64,000 nt of DNA from contig NZ_CP012034.1 of NCBI RefSeq assembly GCF_001050475.1, positions 1,860,001-1,924,000 of the forward strand. Direction: 5' to 3'. Of the stretch, positions 1 through 8,384 are shown one piece after another; the stretch's first letter is position 1, and each line of letters opens with the position of its first letter. Below the pieces are notes generated by a model. That model was not told where the DNA came from and made no database searches. It worked only from the letters and a program-made list of their open reading frames with translations. This DNA is from Companilactobacillus ginsenosidimutans. Its GTDB lineage: Bacteria; Bacillota; Bacilli; Lactobacillales; Lactobacillaceae. A program made the position numbers and the translations under genes.

Positions 1-11
1 CCTCAATTATA

Positions 12-56
12 AAGTAAAAAAATACGGATACGACTATAAAGTCATATCCGTATTAA
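12..56 (-). terminator. Rho-independent terminator after the cyd operon region
   Basis: Inverted repeat 21-35 / 40-54 (15-bp arms, one G-T mismatch). On the minus strand the stem is followed by a T-rich tract (complement of 12-20). It probably ends minus-strand transcription coming from the cyd operon or from the structured RNA. Confidence 0.7.
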
Positions 57-202
57 GGTTATTGATAGTAACTTTAATTAGATAAATTAAATGTTTGTTT
101 GTTGTAAATAAATATTTATAACAGGGGGATGGATTGAGATTGAAATACTATCCCACCAATTAACATTTATATAATAAAAAAATATAAACTGCAATCTATC
201 TA

Positions 203-365
203 GACGGAGGGAGGAAATCGATTTGGTCTCAGTAGCTAGATTATACTTAGCCGAGTGAACTTCTCGGGTTAGTATAAGGGGCAGCTTGAAGACTTTTCGT
301 ACTTGGAAAATGCTCCAAGTGTCCCAGCTACGTTCCAGACCAAAAATCGATTTTCTCCCTCCGTC
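203..365. ncRNA. Structured RNA candidate downstream of cydC
   Basis: A gene-free stretch folds on itself. The outer stem pairs GACGGAGGGAG near 203 with CTCCCTCCGTC ending at 364, and continues through AATCGATTT and GGTCT/AGACC. Inside, GTAGCT (232-237) pairs with AGCTAC (326-331). A long apical hairpin lies at 241-277 and a small hairpin ACTTGG/CCAAGT at 301-319. Total length is about 160 nt, a rod with a side hairpin. The shape loosely recalls 6S-type RNAs, but I cannot assign a family. Strand is undecided: on the minus strand it lies between cydC and a terminator at 12-56. Confidence 0.55.
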
Positions 366-404
366 GGCACTTTACACCAACAACTGCAGTTTACAACACA
401 AAAC

Positions 405-2144
405 CTACAACCCCTGATCCAACTCATACAACTCCTTAAAATGAGCATTATTAGAATACAAATCCTTAGGAGCACCTTGCATCTCAATTCCTTCATCAGT
501 AACAAAAACAACATGGTCAACATGAGTAACACCTTGCAAATGGTGAGTAACCCAAATGATAGTCTTGTCTTTCAATACCTCGAAGAATGTCTCAAGTAAG
601 GCGTTTTCAGTAATAGGGTCCAATCCAACAGTCGGTTCATCAAGTAACACGACTGGTGCATCTTGAAGCAGGATACGAGCTAAGGCGATTCTTTCTTGCT
701 CACCACCAGAGAATCTAGAACCATTTTCGCCAACAGATGTGTTGTATTTCTCAGGAAGTGAATCAAGTAAATCTTTCAATCCAACACGCTCCAAAGCTTT
801 TTTAACTTCAGCATCAGTTTTGTCCTCGTTACCTAAACGAACGTTATTCATAACGCTGGTATTAAATAAGAATGGATTTTGGTTTAAGACTGAGAAAATG
901 TCTGAACGGTTTTCTTGAATTTGTTGAACGTTCAAATCGTTAACGGTGATTGATCCTTTTTGTGGTACCAAATCTCCAAGAATTAATTGTAGAATTGTTG
1001 TTTTACCAATACCACTAGGTCCCAGTAGGGCAATTTTTTCACCTTTAGTAATCGTTTGACTGAAGTTCTTAATCAAGATAGGTGAGTCACTGGCATATTC
1101 GAAACTTACATTGTCTAGTTTAAGACCGTTAAAGTCCTCAGGCTTCAATTCTACCTGTTCGGGTAGATTGGCGTCGACTGGTGTAACGGTGTTCAATCTA
1201 TTAATGGAGTCACGGTATTGTGGCCATTCCTCAAATCCTTGACTGACAGGTACAAATGTATCGGAAAGTTGTAAGGCAGCTAAGACAACCGCGGCAACAA
1301 AGTTAGCTTGCTCCTGTCCATTAGTCATATGGAGATTAGTAAAGATAATCATCACAATCATGATTAAGGCAAAGATAAATTGTAGTACGAAATCACGGTA
1401 CCTTCTAAATGCTTTTGATTTCTTCTTTGAAGCATCTAATTCATTTATTGTTGAAGCTGATAAGTTTTTGAAGTCTTCCTGACGACCAGAGATGACCCAG
1501 TCATCTACTCCTAAAATATTATCAGTTAGTTTTGTATATAAGTTAGCCTTTAAAGCCTTTTGGCGTTCACGTCTGGCGCTTTCAAGAGTAACGGATACCA
1601 GTGGAACTAAAAAGATTTCAACGGCGCAGAGGAACAGTACGAATAGTCCAAAGGCAGGGTCGAATACTCCCATAGCAATTGAAGCGATAATTGCAACGAT
1701 ATAAGCAATCACGGTTGGGAAAACTGTTCTCAAATATAAGTCTTGCAAATGGTTGATATCTTCAGAAAGCAATCCCATGATGTCACCAGTTTTGTGGTGT
1801 TCATTGAAAAACGAAGCATCGCTCTCAAGTGTTTTATACAAACGAGTTCTCAAATCTGAAGTCACTTTAAGTACCCAGTTGTGACTACGAAGCCTTTCAA
1901 CGTACTTGAAAACAGGACGTCCAATACCAAATCCACGTGTCAAAACGATTGGCACGTAGATTAGTAAGATGTTATAAGGATGAGTCGCAGCTTTATCAAT
2001 GGTGTAACCAGCGACGAACATTAGTCCAGTTGCGAAGAAAACTGTGAGGAATCCTAGGATGATTACTGAAATCAATAATCCCTTGTATTGTTTGATGTAT
2101 GGCTTAACCCAAGTATCATGTTTGAATGTTTTGAAAAAGTTCAC
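405..2144 (-). CDS. cydC: Cytochrome bd-associated thiol exporter ABC subunit CydC
   Basis: Fused ABC exporter half (579 residues). The N-terminal six-helix membrane domain covers roughly residues 15-320. The ATPase domain has Walker A GPSGIGKTT, signature FSGGEQER and Walker B VVLLDEP followed by a switch HH. In characterised bacteria CydC and CydD form a heterodimer that exports cysteine/glutathione and is needed to assemble cytochrome bd. The start is GTG at 2144, overlapping the upstream TGA by 4 bases, with GAGGTGAT as ribosome binding site. Last gene of the cydA-cydB-ABC-ABC operon. Naming is confused in the literature: in Bacillus-style naming this fourth gene is called cydD. Confidence 0.88.
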   Translation of the reverse strand: MNFFKTFKHDTWVKPYIKQYKGLLISVIILGFLTVFFATGLMFVAGYTIDKAATHPYNILLIYVPIVLTRGFGIGRPVFKYVERLRSHNWVLKVTSDLRTRLYKTLESDASFFNEHHKTGDIMGLLSEDINHLQDLYLRTVFPTVIAYIVAIIASIAMGVFDPAFGLFVLFLCAVEIFLVPLVSVTLESARRERQKALKANLYTKLTDNILGVDDWVISGRQEDFKNLSASTINELDASKKKSKAFRRYRDFVLQFIFALIMIVMIIFTNLHMTNGQEQANFVAAVVLAALQLSDTFVPVSQGFEEWPQYRDSINRLNTVTPVDANLPEQVELKPEDFNGLKLDNVSFEYASDSPILIKNFSQTITKGEKIALLGPSGIGKTTILQLILGDLVPQKGSITVNDLNVQQIQENRSDIFSVLNQNPFLFNTSVMNNVRLGNEDKTDAEVKKALERVGLKDLLDSLPEKYNTSVGENGSRFSGGEQERIALARILLQDAPVVLLDEPTVGLDPITENALLETFFEVLKDKTIIWVTHHLQGVTHVDHVVFVTDEGIEMQGAPKDLYSNNAHFKELYELDQGL

Positions 2145-3880
2145 AGTTTATCACCTCGCATGTTCTCGATTAAGTCAGAATAGGCACCTTGATGAGATCT
2201 GAGATCCTCAGGTGTACCTTGTTCGGCAATCATTCCGTCATCCAAAACGATGACATAATCCATTTCTTTGATCCAGTGAAGACGGTGAGTAGCGAAGATA
2301 ACCAGATGGTCCTTGAAAAGCTGTTCCATAGGTTTCTTTAAAGCATACTCAGTTTCAATATCCAAATGGGCAGTAGGCTCATCGAAAATCAAAATGTGTC
2401 GGTCGTTAGCCAAGAATGCACGAGCAATCATGATTCTTTGTTGCTGACCACCAGAGATACCACGGCCACCTTCACCGATTTTTGTTTCGTAGCCGTCTTT
2501 TAGTGTGTCAATGAAGTCTTTCAAACCAGCTTTATCAGCAGCATCCTCAACTTCAGCTTGAGATGCTTCAGGACGATAGAAAGCGATATTTTCTGCCAGC
2601 GTACCTGAGAACAAATAAGGGGATTGTGGTAAGAAAGTTAATTCTTTCTGCCATGCTCTCTGCGTGAAATGAGGGATTTTTTGTCCGTTAATTGAAATAT
2701 CAGAATCATTATCGGGTGTTAAGAATCCACCAATCACACGGATAAAAGTAGATTTACCTGATCCAGATTTTCCGATAACACCAATGTTGTGATAGCCAGA
2801 TAGCTTCAAGTGGTCGATATCCAAACTAGCATCAGCAGTTTTATCTTCGTCATCGTAATTGAATTGTAGATTGTTAACTTCCAAGTCTGAATTTTCGTCC
2901 CATTTAAGGTTAGTTAGTTTGTCAGTATCTTTGTTATCTTTACGTTCTAAGAATGAAAAGATATTAGTCAAAGCATTCTTACCATCAAGTGTGGCATGGT
3001 AATCACTTGAGAAGTCACGTAATGGTAAAAAGTATTCTGGAGCAAGTATCAAAGTAACCATAGCTGGAAATAGTGGTAAGGTTCCATTAATTAAACCAAA
3101 ACCTAAGAACACAGCTAGAATAGCAATTCCAAGAGTTGTTAACCAGTCGAGCGCGAACGTAGACAAGATAGCAATCCTTAAGGTGTTCATAGTTCTGCGA
3201 CGATATTCGTCACTAACTGTATAAATATTTTTGACATAACGCTTACTTAGACCCAACATTTTTAAAGTTGGCAAGCCTCTGAGAGCGTCTAAGAAGTGAT
3301 TAGACAATACTGTGTATTGTTCGTATTGAGCATCAGCCTTAGCTTGCGCCGCATAGCCAAGTAAGATCATAAAAATGATGACCAATGGAACGATAATTGT
3401 CAAAGTGACACCAGAACCAATGTCCTGGAAGTAAATGTATATCAAAAGAATAGGAGGAATGATAGACATATTCATCATTTTGGTAAAAATCAATTTGAAG
3501 TAGTTTTCGATTAAGTCGATACCGTCAAGTGAGGCAGTAACCAAGTTACCTGTACCACTTTCCGAAATCATCTGAGGTCCAGAATTGTAGACTTTGTCGA
3601 GTAACATTGAACGGATTTCCTCCGAAGTGTTACCGGCGTAATCTTGAACTATTTTTGTGTTTATTAGATTTAATAAATGCCGGACAACAAAAGCCGCTGC
3701 AAAAAGCACCATCGGCATGATGATGGTTTGCAGTGGTTTCATATGCCACGAATTTACTAAAGCTTCTGCTAAATACTTACCTTGGAATAAAATAACAAAT
3801 GCTTGCAAGAAAGTTAATCCTGCAAGCATCAGTAGAAGTTTTTTTGTTCCTGGTAAGCGAAATAATCGCTTATCAATCAT
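2141..3880 (-). CDS. cydD: Cytochrome bd-associated thiol exporter ABC subunit CydD
   Basis: Partner half-exporter of the following gene (579 residues): an N-terminal transmembrane domain, then an ATPase domain with Walker A GKSGSGKST (about residue 375), signature ISGGQQQR and Walker B HILIFDEP. It starts at ATG 3880, two bases after the cydB stop, so it is translated in the same operon. Role by family: ATP-driven export of thiol compounds for cytochrome bd maturation. Called cydC in Bacillus-style nomenclature (third gene of cydABCD). Both ATP sites look intact. Confidence 0.88.
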   Translation of the reverse strand: MIDKRLFRLPGTKKLLLMLAGLTFLQAFVILFQGKYLAEALVNSWHMKPLQTIIMPMVLFAAAFVVRHLLNLINTKIVQDYAGNTSEEIRSMLLDKVYNSGPQMISESGTGNLVTASLDGIDLIENYFKLIFTKMMNMSIIPPILLIYIYFQDIGSGVTLTIIVPLVIIFMILLGYAAQAKADAQYEQYTVLSNHFLDALRGLPTLKMLGLSKRYVKNIYTVSDEYRRRTMNTLRIAILSTFALDWLTTLGIAILAVFLGFGLINGTLPLFPAMVTLILAPEYFLPLRDFSSDYHATLDGKNALTNIFSFLERKDNKDTDKLTNLKWDENSDLEVNNLQFNYDDEDKTADASLDIDHLKLSGYHNIGVIGKSGSGKSTFIRVIGGFLTPDNDSDISINGQKIPHFTQRAWQKELTFLPQSPYLFSGTLAENIAFYRPEASQAEVEDAADKAGLKDFIDTLKDGYETKIGEGGRGISGGQQQRIMIARAFLANDRHILIFDEPTAHLDIETEYALKKPMEQLFKDHLVIFATHRLHWIKEMDYVIVLDDGMIAEQGTPEDLRSHQGAYSDLIENMRGDKL

Positions 3881-3882
3881 AA

Positions 3883-4896
3883 TTAATATTTCACCGTATT
3901 ATCCTTAGGATTTATTCTCTTGGTGAATAGAGTGTATGACCAAATGAAGTAGATAAGAATAATTGGTACTAAGATACATGCAACAATTGTCATAACTGTC
4001 AATGTATAGTGTGAGTTAGCAGCGTTTGCGATTGAAATGCTGTTACCGTGTGTACCGATCATTACACGTGGGAACATACCATTAAAGATTAATACAATAA
4101 CAGTACTTAGTGATAATCCACTACCTACGAAACTCCAGCCCTCTCTATCCTTTAGGACTCCATAGTAACCCAACAATGAGAATAAAACAATGAAGAGAAT
4201 GATAATCGTTGTTGATACAGGTTTCTTAGTAAAGAAGTCTGTTTGGAAAATTACTAGAAGTGCGAAGACAACTTCGCCGGCGAATAGAATAGGATAAAGA
4301 ACTTTGTTTAATTGACGAGCACGGTCACGGATAGGACCTTCCATTCTTAGACGAAGGAAGTTTAATCCATGAACAAGTGATAGAAGTACACCAGCAACAC
4401 CACCAACAAGTGATAGCCAGTTAACAACGTCGAAGAAACCAAGTCCAATAGCATCACCGTTAGCGTTCAATGGAACACCTTGGATCATGCTTGTTAGCAT
4501 CATAACCAATAGGAATGGTGCGAAGAAACTACCGCAGAAGAATGTCCACATCCACAAGTTTTTACCAAATTTTGTTTCAGCATGTTTTGTGAATTCGAAC
4601 GAAACACCACGAATAATAAGTGAAACTAGAACTAACATTAATAAGTAATAGTAAGTTGAGAACAATGATGCATACCAGATAGGTAAGGCAGCGAACATTG
4701 CACCACCAGCTGTAACTAACCATGTTTCATTTCCATCCCAGTGAGGGCCGATTGAAGACATGATTGCTTCACGTTCCATTTGGTCGTGAGCAATTAGTTG
4801 TGTTGACATACCAACACCGAAATCGAAACCTTCCATGAAAACGAAGATGGCAAAAAGTAAACCAATTATAAGGAACCACAATATACTAAGTGTCAT
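3883..4896 (-). CDS. cydB: Cytochrome bd ubiquinol/menaquinol oxidase subunit II
   Basis: CydB, 337 residues with about eight to nine membrane helices, begins MTLSILWFLIIGLLFAIF and contains the typical EGFDFGVGM segment. With CydA it forms the membrane quinol oxidase that reduces O2 to water. Its ATG overlaps the cydA stop by one base (TAATG), which implies translational coupling. Lactobacilli generally need external haem, and often menaquinone, for this enzyme, so activity probably depends on the growth medium (known for the group, not visible here). Confidence 0.95.
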   Translation of the reverse strand: MTLSILWFLIIGLLFAIFVFMEGFDFGVGMSTQLIAHDQMEREAIMSSIGPHWDGNETWLVTAGGAMFAALPIWYASLFSTYYYLLMLVLVSLIIRGVSFEFTKHAETKFGKNLWMWTFFCGSFFAPFLLVMMLTSMIQGVPLNANGDAIGLGFFDVVNWLSLVGGVAGVLLSLVHGLNFLRLRMEGPIRDRARQLNKVLYPILFAGEVVFALLVIFQTDFFTKKPVSTTIIILFIVLFSLLGYYGVLKDREGWSFVGSGLSLSTVIVLIFNGMFPRVMIGTHGNSISIANAANSHYTLTVMTIVACILVPIILIYFIWSYTLFTKRINPKDNTVKY

Positions 4897-6359
4897 TATT
4901 TACCGAAGGCCTCCTTTGCAAAAGGATCCACGTTTTGCTTAGAATCCTTGTCCTCGAAATAAGGACCTTGATGCAATGTCTGTCTGCTGTACCAAACCAT
5001 GACACCACCGAGGAATGTAAATAGTAAGAAGTAAAGAATGTTACTAAATAGCAAACTTCCAATGGTTGATGAAGGTGATACGGCTTGAGAAATTGTGAAT
5101 AATCCGTAAACGATCCAAGGGTAACGACCAAATTCAGTTACGAACCAGCCGGCTGAGTTACCAATGAATGGAACCCAGATACCGATACCGAGGCAGTATA
5201 GCAACCACTTCTTGTTTTCGATAGTATCCTTGTTCTTACGTGAGAATAATAGTCCAAGAAAATCAAATACTAAGACTATGAATGCTACAAGTGTCATAAT
5301 TCTGAAACTCCAGAACAATGTCTTTGCAGGTGGGTAAAAGTCGAGTTCTGAACCCATTTGAGTACCGAACTTCTTGTTACCATATTGATCATTAAGTTCT
5401 TTGTTAATGGTATTCATACCTTTAACTGAACCTGTTGTCTTGTGATATGTAAGAAGACTCAATACCTTAGGTAGTTCAACTTCACCAGAAGTCTTGTGAC
5501 CCTTTGCATCGATTGTTTCAATAACAGTCCATGGAGCTGGGTCTTTGGTATTTTGATAAATACCTTCTGTTGCAGCGAATTTCATTGGTTGGTCTTTAAT
5601 CATTTGTTGTGTTTGGAAATCACCAGCAAAGATTGTAAGAATTGAACCAACTAGTCCAACCCATAGACCGAATTTCAATGAAACTTTGAAGAAATGGTTT
5701 TCGCCATCCTTCTTACGAAGTAGACCCCAAGCACTCATACCGGCAATGACAACACCTGCTGTCATAATAGCTGCGATAATCAAGTGAGGGAATACTCTCC
5801 ACAATTGTGGGTTAGCAACAACGTCACCAAAGTTTGTCAACTTGATACGTGTACGTCCACCCATCATTGCGATTGTGAAACCTGTTGGGTGTTGCATAAA
5901 ACTGTTAGCAGCCAAAATCCAAATAGCTGATAACATAGTACCAATAGATGTCATCCAGATCATAAATGCGTGCCAACCTGGTGTGAATCTATCCCATGTA
6001 AACATCCAAATACCGATGAATACAGATTCGATAAAGAATGCTAGCAATGCTTCAATGGCCAATGGTGCACCGAAGACATCACCCATAAATCTAGAATACT
6101 CTGACCAGTTCATACCGAACTGGAACTCTTGAATAAGTCCTGTAACAATACCCACGGCGAAACTAAGTAGGAAAATCTTTCCCCAGAATTTAGCCATGTC
6201 GCGGTAAACTTTGTCTTTCTTGACACAATACATTGTTTCCATAACAGCAACTACAAATCCCATTCCGATTGAAAACGGAACAAAGAAGAAATGGAATACG
6301 GTAGTCATAGCAAATTGGAAACGTGCCAATCCGACAATGGTTAAACCAATACCGAACAT
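4896..6359 (-). CDS. cydA: Cytochrome bd oxidase subunit I
   Basis: CydA, 487 residues, first gene of the operon. N-terminal segment ARFQFAMTTVFHFFFVPF carries the conserved His that binds a haem. The quinol loop region near residues 250-330 is of the short type, and the later loop reads EFGRYPW where many CydA have GRQPW. It catalyses quinol oxidation and O2 reduction at the membrane. Start ATG 6359 has an excellent ribosome site AGGAGGAGG (about 6367-6375). A perfect palindrome at 6384-6401 sits just upstream and may be the operator or part of the leader. Confidence 0.95.
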   Translation of the reverse strand: MFGIGLTIVGLARFQFAMTTVFHFFFVPFSIGMGFVVAVMETMYCVKKDKVYRDMAKFWGKIFLLSFAVGIVTGLIQEFQFGMNWSEYSRFMGDVFGAPLAIEALLAFFIESVFIGIWMFTWDRFTPGWHAFMIWMTSIGTMLSAIWILAANSFMQHPTGFTIAMMGGRTRIKLTNFGDVVANPQLWRVFPHLIIAAIMTAGVVIAGMSAWGLLRKKDGENHFFKVSLKFGLWVGLVGSILTIFAGDFQTQQMIKDQPMKFAATEGIYQNTKDPAPWTVIETIDAKGHKTSGEVELPKVLSLLTYHKTTGSVKGMNTINKELNDQYGNKKFGTQMGSELDFYPPAKTLFWSFRIMTLVAFIVLVFDFLGLLFSRKNKDTIENKKWLLYCLGIGIWVPFIGNSAGWFVTEFGRYPWIVYGLFTISQAVSPSSTIGSLLFSNILYFLLFTFLGGVMVWYSRQTLHQGPYFEDKDSKQNVDPFAKEAFGK

Positions 6360-6383
6360 ATAAATAACCTCCTCCTATAACTT

Positions 6384-6401
6384 TATAGATTTACATCTAT
6401 A
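6384..6401. promoter_or_regulatory. Palindrome in the cydA leader, possible operator
   Basis: Perfect 7-bp arms TATAGAT-ttac-ATCTATA, placed between the cydA ribosome site and the AT-rich upstream region. It lacks a T-tail, so a terminator is unlikely. It does not look like a Rex site. Regulator unknown. Confidence 0.4.
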
Positions 6402-6473
6402 ACTACGTTTATCATATGATTAATTAATTAAATAATCAATAGTGATAAATGATTTATCGCGATATAAAGAACG

Positions 6474-6503
6474 ATAAAAAAAAGCAAGCCTGAAAGGGCT
6501 TGC
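6474..6503 (-). terminator. Terminator of the N/Q-rich protein gene
   Basis: Stem GCAAGCC (6484-6490) / GGGCTTGC (6496-6503), followed on the minus strand by a run of eight T. Confidence 0.8.
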
Positions 6504-6504
6504 A

Positions 6505-7398
6505 TTAATGCCTACTACGACGGCTTTTTGACGGATCGTAATTAGGATATGGATTAGAATTATTTTTTGAAGAATTATTAAAGTTTTGGTTCGAATCGTA
6601 ATTTTGAGGCTGATTTTGATTTCCATAACTTTGATTTGGTTGATAACCTTGATCATTTGATTGATTGTTAGGAAACTGACCATTACCATCTTGACCATTA
6701 TATTGATTATAATTTTGACCACTTGGATAATCTTGATTTTGATAATTCCCATAATTGTCTGGTGCTTGGTTAGGGTAGTTATTTTGATCAGATTGGTTAC
6801 CGGGCCGATAGCCATTTTGATTTGGATAATCCTGATTGTAATTGTATCCAGATTGATTGTTATCTGGGTAACCATTATTTTGACTATTATCTTGATAGTT
6901 GTTTCCACTATATTGATTCTGGTCTTGGTTTCTCATGTAGCCATTATCGGGACTCTGTTGGTAATAATTGTTGTAATTACTTCTACTATATTGTTGTCGT
7001 TGCGAGTTCTCGTTGCTGGAATTAGTTGGCACAGGGTTCATGACCAAATCAACGATATCGATAATGACAACCACGGCACCTATAAAAATACCTATCCAGG
7101 CCCAAATTTTTAAGTAGGCGGTGTCAGGCAAGTCGGCGTTGATAATTCCGGTCACAGCTCCAATGACTAAGATGACTAATCCGATGATATCTGGGACGAG
7201 GCTGTAAGTCCGGTTAGTTGTGATGTAGACAATTCCGGTGACGATGTATGTGATGGCGATTAATATTCCTGCTGCGCCACCAATTGCGCCATTACCAATA
7301 AGAGCAGCAATGAAGCCTTCGAAACCAGTCTTAATCATCAATATGATTGATAAGAGTAATAATAATGAACCTGCAGATATTTTAGTAATTCGTACCAT
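6505..7398 (-). CDS. Membrane protein with a long N/Q/Y/P-rich tail
   Basis: 297 residues. Residues 1-120 form about four hydrophobic helices. From about residue 125 to the end the protein is low-complexity, dominated by N, Q, Y, P, G and D with recurring YPNQ-, NQSDQN- and DYP-like words, ending in a basic RRSRH. No known catalytic motif. The tail resembles prion-like or cell-wall-spanning low-complexity domains; function is unknown. Start ATG 7398 has GGAGG eight bases upstream and lies inside the 3' end of the kinase gene above it, so the two are co-transcribed. The overlap is a by-product of a duplication in the kinase gene. Confidence 0.75.
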   Translation of the reverse strand: MVRITKISAGSLLLLLSIILMIKTGFEGFIAALIGNGAIGGAAGILIAITYIVTGIVYITTNRTYSLVPDIIGLVILVIGAVTGIINADLPDTAYLKIWAWIGIFIGAVVVIIDIVDLVMNPVPTNSSNENSQRQQYSRSNYNNYYQQSPDNGYMRNQDQNQYSGNNYQDNSQNNGYPDNNQSGYNYNQDYPNQNGYRPGNQSDQNNYPNQAPDNYGNYQNQDYPSGQNYNQYNGQDGNGQFPNNQSNDQGYQPNQSYGNQNQPQNYDSNQNFNNSSKNNSNPYPNYDPSKSRRSRH

Positions 7399-8254
7399 AC
7401 AAAGGAATCCTCCAATGAACTTTTCTTCTATTGTATATCATCTTCGACTGTATATCATCTTCGACGAAATGATTAATTGGACCATACTTGTGTCCGACGT
7501 CAATGACGTTTTTGATTGCGTGGTAGGTAAATGTTTTGGCAATTCGGATGGCAGACTCTAGGTCTTTGCCTTTGGCAACCTCGGCAACGATGGCAGATGA
7601 AAGTTTGTCGCCTGTTCCATTGATATGTTCAGTTTTAACGTAAGGCTCTGAGATCCAGAATGATTGCCCATCTTCAAGTAGGACAAAATCTTCAACTTCA
7701 TCCTGATCGTCGTTAGCGTGTTCACCTTTAATCATGATGTTCTTTGGACCAAGTTCTTGAAGCTTATGTGCAGCTTCGACAATTTCTTCTCGAGTATCGA
7801 GTTCCATACCAGACAACTTTTTAGCTTCATAAAAGTTTGGTGTGATGATATCTGCTAGTGGGAATAACTTGTCGATTAGTGTTTGATAGGCATCCTCTTC
7901 CAGTAACATGGCACCATGTTTAGTGATGATAACTGGATCTAAAACGAAAAATCCGAATGGCTTATCCTTGATAGCATCAGCCACAGTGTTGATTGTTTCT
8001 GAATCTGAAAGCATACCAGTCTTGAATGCAGATACTTTGAAATCATCTTTGATATCTTTGATTTGACTAATAATGAAACTAGAAGGCATAACGGTGGCAT
8101 CATGGATACCGTATGAATTACCTGCTACGGCGGCTGTCAAAACTGACATACCATAAACTCCGCGAGCCATAAATGTTTTTAAATCAGCTTGTGCTCCTGC
8201 ACTACCGTCAGAATCGGATCCAGCAATAGTTAAAACTTGTGTAAATTCATTCAA
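7382..8254 (-). CDS. thiD: Hydroxymethylpyrimidine/pyridoxal kinase (ThiD/PdxK family) with altered C-terminus
   Basis: Ribokinase-fold kinase starting MNEFTQVLTIAGSDSDGSAG, with the substrate/ATP loop INGTGDKLSSA near residue 215. The family phosphorylates HMP(-P) in thiamine synthesis, or pyridoxal in B6 salvage; I cannot separate these here. The start is TTG 8254 behind AGGGGGC; the nearby ATG at 8250 is out of frame. The protein is 290 residues, but a 17-bp tandem duplication at 7432-7465 shifts the frame after EDDIQ and adds 21 extra residues. With one repeat copy the gene would end EDDIQ-stop at 269 residues, close to the family's usual length. It overlaps the downstream gene by 17 bases. 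Confidence 0.82.
   Translation of the reverse strand: MNEFTQVLTIAGSDSDGSAGAQADLKTFMARGVYGMSVLTAAVAGNSYGIHDATVMPSSFIISQIKDIKDDFKVSAFKTGMLSDSETINTVADAIKDKPFGFFVLDPVIITKHGAMLLEEDAYQTLIDKLFPLADIITPNFYEAKKLSGMELDTREEIVEAAHKLQELGPKNIMIKGEHANDDQDEVEDFVLLEDGQSFWISEPYVKTEHINGTGDKLSSAIVAEVAKGKDLESAIRIAKTFTYHAIKNVIDVGHKYGPINHFVEDDIQSKMIYNRRKVHWRIPLYGTNY
7432..7465. repeat. 17-bp perfect tandem duplication inside the kinase 3' end
   Basis: TGTATATCATCTTCGAC occurs twice back to back (7432-7448, 7449-7465). Since 17 is not a multiple of three, it changes the frame and removes the original TAG of the kinase gene. Confidence 0.95.
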
Positions 8255-8331
8255 AATAAAGCCCCCTAGATTTTTAGATTAATTAAATATTACCAGTATT
8301 TAGGGTAAAGTGTCATATTTTAAGAACTTTA

Positions 8332-8362
8332 TTGACATTAACGTTACGTCAACGTCTAAAAT
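8332..8362 (+). promoter_or_regulatory. MerR-type promoter with 19-bp spacer and operator dyad
   Basis: -35 TTGACA (8332-8337), 19-bp spacer, -10 TAAAAT (8357-8362). The spacer region holds an imperfect dyad, GAC-TT-ACGT-n-ACGT-AA-GTC (about 8334-8356). The over-long spacer with a central dyad is the hallmark of promoters twisted open by MerR-family activators, and it drives the merR gene itself. Confidence 0.82.
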
Positions 8363-8384
8363 GAATTTTATCAGGAGGATTATT

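Noticed and set aside
303..599. 98-residue plus-strand ORF overlapping the cydC 3' end
   Set aside because: Lies antisense to cydC and within the structured RNA; no ribosome site and no recognisable protein features.
6384..6401. Rex binding site in the cydA promoter
   Set aside because: The palindrome does not resemble the TTGTGAAA...TTTCACAA pattern; only an unspecific operator call is justified.
6661..7113. Hydrophobic 150-residue ORF on the plus strand opposite the N/Q-rich gene
   Set aside because: It is the antisense shadow of AAY/CAR-type codons, which read as I/L/V; no ribosome site.
8310..8384. Longer N-terminus for the MerR-family regulator
   Set aside because: It would translate across the -35/-10 and operator region, while a perfect ribosome site stands before ATG 8385.
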